8,222 nucleotides of DNA from Actinomycetes bacterium. Lineage in GTDB: Bacteria > Actinomycetota > Actinomycetes > Actinomycetales > Cellulomonadaceae. The translations under genes were made by a program, and so were the position numbers. A model generated the notes under the pieces. It saw only the letters and a list, made by a program, of their open reading frames with translations, searched no databases and was not told the origin of the DNA. Numbering within the stretch: position 1 is the first letter of the stretch; each line of letters opens with the position of its first letter. This document shows, piece after piece, positions 6,170 through 8,222 of this stretch. Where the stretch lies: positions 1 through 8,222 of the forward strand of contig JAEXEM010000111.1 in assembly GCA_023401045.1 (NCBI GenBank), read 5' to 3'.

Positions 6170-7087
6170 TCAGCCGCGCGGGCCGAGGTAGGCGACGTCG
6201 CCGTCGACCGTCCGCAGGTCGACGCGCACCCGCGCCGCCGGGTCCGTCGGCGCCTCGACGCGCTGGCGCCCGTCGACCGCACGCACCGACAGCGCCACCG
6301 GCTCTCCGGTGCCGTGCACCGTGATGTCGCCGTCGACCGTGCTGACCGTGACGTCGCCCCGCACCGCACCGAGGACGACGTCCCCGTCGTGCCGCTCCGC
6401 CGTCACGGTCCCCCGCACGTCGTGCACGTCGACCCTGCCGTCGCCGCCGCGCACCTCGACGTCGCCCGCCACGCGCGACACCTCGAGCGACGCGTCGGTG
6501 GCCGAGGCGCGCACGTCACCGCCGACGTCCGTGACGAGCACCGAGCCGTCGACCGTCCGCACGTCGAGCGAGCCCTCGATCCCGGCGACACGCACCGGCC
6601 CGTCCGAGGTGAGCAGGTCGACGTCACCGGCCGGCCCGGCGACCTCGACGGTGCCGTCGACCGCCCGCACGACGACGTCCGTCCCCTCCGGGACGACGAC
6701 CCGGGTGCTCACCCGGCAGTGCAGCGGCAGCGACGCGCACGTGTGCCGCACGACGGTCCGGTCGCCCGCCGTCTCGACCGAGTAGCGCGGCTCCGGCCAC
6801 GCGTACTCGTCGGACCGGTCGACGCGCACCTCGTCGACGTCCTCGACGACGACCGCGAGGTCCCCCTCGACGACGAGCTCGAGCACCGCCGTCGCGGTGT
6901 ACGTGGCGCTGGCGTCCACCCGGTCCGCGACGACGCGCGAGAGCAGCTGCGCGGTGAGCTGGAGCACGAGCAGCACCGCGACGGCGATGCCGACGCCCGT
7001 GAGCACGCGCCCGGCGCCGGTCGGCCCCGTGCGTGCCGGCCGGGGCGGCGGGGCCGTCGTCGGGGTGGACGGCAGGACGGTGGTCAC
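6170..7087 (-). CDS. Membrane-anchored DUF4097-like beta-repeat protein
   Basis: This 305-residue protein has a Pro/Thr-rich cytoplasmic N-terminus (1-26), one membrane helix (about 28-49) and an outer domain. Two cysteines, C117 and C124 (CASLPLHC), could form a disulfide outside. From about 141 to 258 the chain is built of seven 18-residue units. The acidic turn residue recurs at D144, 162, 180, 198, 216, 234 and 252, and a Gly recurs at 154, 172, 190, 208, 226 and 244, with alternating Val between them. This points to a beta-solenoid as in DUF4097 adhesin-like proteins. No catalytic motif is visible. The GTG start at 7087 lies inside the response-regulator stop (GTGA, four-base overlap) with GGAG seven bases upstream, so translation is coupled. 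Its place after a histidine kinase and regulator suggests an envelope-stress sensor accessory or target; that role is inferred. Confidence 0.82.
   Translation of the reverse strand: MTTVLPSTPTTAPPPRPARTGPTGAGRVLTGVGIAVAVLLVLQLTAQLLSRVVADRVDASATYTATAVLELVVEGDLAVVVEDVDEVRVDRSDEYAWPEPRYSVETAGDRTVVRHTCASLPLHCRVSTRVVVPEGTDVVVRAVDGTVEVAGPAGDVDLLTSDGPVRVAGIEGSLDVRTVDGSVLVTDVGGDVRASATDASLEVSRVAGDVEVRGGDGRVDVHDVRGTVTAERHDGDVVLGAVRGDVTVSTVDGDITVHGTGEPVALSVRAVDGRQRVEAPTDPAARVRVDLRTVDGDVAYLGPRG
6314..6667 (-). repeat. In-frame 54-bp repeat array (18-residue protein repeats)
   Basis: Degenerate 54-base units encode the 18-residue repeats of the beta-solenoid protein. On the + strand the echo is recurrent CCGTCGACCG-like words. 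The period is exact at the protein level across seven units with no insertion, then breaks (spacings of 20 and 23 residues for the last two VDG turns, D272 and D295). The DNA copies differ, so this is an old protein repeat rather than a fresh DNA expansion. Confidence 0.75.
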
Positions 7088-7755
7088 AGCGGGGCTCCGT
7101 TCGTCGGGGCGTCCTCGAGCCAGCGCAGTACCGCGAGGACGCGGCGGTGGTCGGAGGCGTCGGGAGGCAGGTCGAGCTTGGTGAGGATGGACGTCACGTG
7201 CTTCTCCACGGCCGGCAGTCCCACGACGAGACGTTCGGCGATGGCGCCGTTCGAGCGGCCCTCGGCCATGAGGGCGATGACCTCGCGCTCCCGGGGGCTG
7301 AGCGTGTCGAGCGCGCTGCGGCGCGAGCGGGCGAGCACCTGCGCGACGACCTCGGGGTCGACGACCGTGCCGCCGGCGGCGACCCGGTCGAGCGCGGCGA
7401 GGAACTCGTCGACGTCCGCGACGCGGTCCTTGAGGACGTACCCGAGACCGCGGGCGTCCGCCGCGAACAGCTCACGGGCGTACCGCTGCTCGACGTACTG
7501 CGAGAGCACGAGCACCGGCAGACCCGGGTGCAGACCGCGCAGGTGCACGGCGGCCCGCAGCCCCTCGTCGGTGTGGGTGGGCGGCATGCGCACGTCGGTG
7601 ACGAGCAGGTCCGGCAGGTCGGCGGCCGGGTCGCCCAGCACGGCGACGAGCTCGTCGGCGGTGCGGTGGCCCGTCACCTCGTGCCCCTCGGCGCGCAGCA
7701 GCCGGGTGAGGCCGTCGAGCAGGAGGACGGAGTCCTCGGCGATCACGATGCGCAC
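7084..7755 (-). CDS. Two-component response regulator, NarL/LuxR family
   Basis: This 223-residue DNA-binding regulator is activated by phosphorylation from the kinase encoded just upstream. The receiver domain (1-120) has the acidic pair E7-D8, phospho-acceptor D54 in LLVTDVRMPP, the conserved Ser at 85 (VLVLSQY) and K109 in YVLKD. A linker leads to a LuxR-type helix-turn-helix at about 150-205, with LSPREREVIALMAEG (152-166) and a recognition helix around VEKHV (183-187). The GTG start at 7755 lies inside the kinase gene with GGAGG four bases upstream and a 13-base overlap. Its own stop overlaps the start of the DUF4097-like gene by four bases. The three genes thus form one tightly packed operon, and the repeat protein may be part of the signalling circuit. 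All key phosphorylation residues are present. Target genes are unknown. Confidence 0.95.
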   Translation of the reverse strand: MRIVIAEDSVLLLDGLTRLLRAEGHEVTGHRTADELVAVLGDPAADLPDLLVTDVRMPPTHTDEGLRAAVHLRGLHPGLPVLVLSQYVEQRYARELFAADARGLGYVLKDRVADVDEFLAALDRVAAGGTVVDPEVVAQVLARSRRSALDTLSPREREVIALMAEGRSNGAIAERLVVGLPAVEKHVTSILTKLDLPPDASDHRRVLAVLRWLEDAPTNGAPL

Positions 7756-8222
7756 GGCACCTCCACGGTGAGCAGGGTCCCGCCGGTGGCAGGGCTGACG
7801 AGGTCGAACGCGCCCTCGAGGGCCTCGACGCGGCGGCGCAGCCCGTCGAGCCCGCCGCTGTGGACCGTGCTCGCACCGCCGCGGCCGTCGTCCTCGACCT
7901 CGACCCGGAGCCGGCTGTCGCGGGACGTGGCACGCACCGTGGCGCGCGACGCGCCGGCGTGCTTGGCGACGTTCGTCAGCGCCTCCGCGACGACGAAGTA
8001 CGCGGCGGCCTGGGCCTGCGGGCCGACATCGCCGCCGAGCCCGGTGGTGTCGACCTCGACCGGCACGGGGCTGCGGGCCGCGAGGGCCGAGAGCGCCGCG
8101 TCGAGACCACGGTCGGTGAGGACGGCGGGGTGGATGCCGCGGACGAGGTCACGCAGCTCTCCCAGCACCTCCTTGACCTCGGCGTGCGCGGTGTCGAGGG
8201 CCGCGACGGCGACCTGCGGGTT
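7743..8222 (-). CDS. Sensor histidine kinase, HisKA_3/HATPase type (5' partial)
   Basis: Only the C-terminal 159 residues are in the window; the frame runs off the right edge, so the GTG at 8168 is internal. The fragment starts in the dimerisation region (AEVKEVLGELRDLVRGIHP), just past the phospho-accepting His helix, which is off the window. The ATPase domain follows: N box ALTNVAKHAGAS, G1 box VEDDGRGG and G2-like SGGLDGLRRRVEALEG, ending with a TLLTVEVP strand. The RGIHPAVLTDRGLDAAL segment is characteristic of actinobacterial NarL-partner kinases. It would autophosphorylate and pass phosphate to the overlapping response regulator. The sensor domain cannot be seen; kinases in this setting often carry membrane segments or PspC-like domains (inference only). 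Confidence 0.93.
   Translation of the reverse strand, partial: NPQVAVAALDTAHAEVKEVLGELRDLVRGIHPAVLTDRGLDAALSALAARSPVPVEVDTTGLGGDVGPQAQAAAYFVVAEALTNVAKHAGASRATVRATSRDSRLRVEVEDDGRGGASTVHSGGLDGLRRRVEALEGAFDLVSPATGGTLLTVEVPCAS

Noticed and set aside
5585..7771. Plus-strand 728-codon frame
   Set aside because: Runs out of frame through the LacI-family gene and antisense through the repeat protein and response regulator; Arg/Ser/Thr-rich shadow.

Overview
The window is a high-GC stretch (GC-rich third codon positions, GTG starts, strong GGAGG-type ribosome sites, a tRNA without an encoded CCA) that fits an actinobacterium. The protein style suggests Micrococcales, perhaps Cellulomonas or a relative. 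That placement is inference; no marker gene here settles it.

Layout, left to right. (1) Bases 1-932, + strand: the 3' part of a membrane-anchored calcineurin-like metallophosphoesterase. (2) Bases 1079-1152, +: tRNA-Pro (anticodon CGG) with a plausible promoter just upstream and a strong hairpin just downstream. (3) Bases 1202-1455: a non-coding zone between converging transcription units, holding two further perfect or near-perfect hairpins, probably terminators for both sides. (4) Bases 1456-4706, - strand: a three-gene CUT1-type carbohydrate ABC importer transcribed as permease (MalF-like), permease (MalG-like), substrate-binding lipoprotein. There is no ATPase gene, so a shared one elsewhere in the genome is expected. 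(5) Bases 4707-5100: a divergent control region. A good sigma70-type promoter (TTGACA, 17-nt spacer, AATAGT) faces the transporter, with a perfect 14-bp palindrome centred on CpG at its start point. (6) Bases 5101-6168, +: a LacI/GalR-family regulator, the natural reader of that palindrome. (7) Bases 6170-8222, -: the end of a sensor histidine kinase, an overlapping NarL/LuxR-type response regulator, and a translationally coupled membrane protein with an unusually regular 18-residue beta-repeat (DUF4097-like).

How the parts work together (inference). The LacI protein probably represses the transporter until an imported sugar or oligosaccharide binds it. The binding protein's N-terminal half resembles AraN-type arabino-oligosaccharide binders, from memory only, so the substrate is open. 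The right-hand operon looks like an envelope-sensing two-component system with a membrane-anchored accessory or effector protein. The two units converge with one base between their stop codons.

I found no CRISPR array, insertion sequence, integrase or phage gene. Most of the window is ordinary accessory metabolism. The most notable items are the operator/promoter architecture, the exact 18-residue repeat protein tied to the two-component system, and the structured leaders and hairpins.
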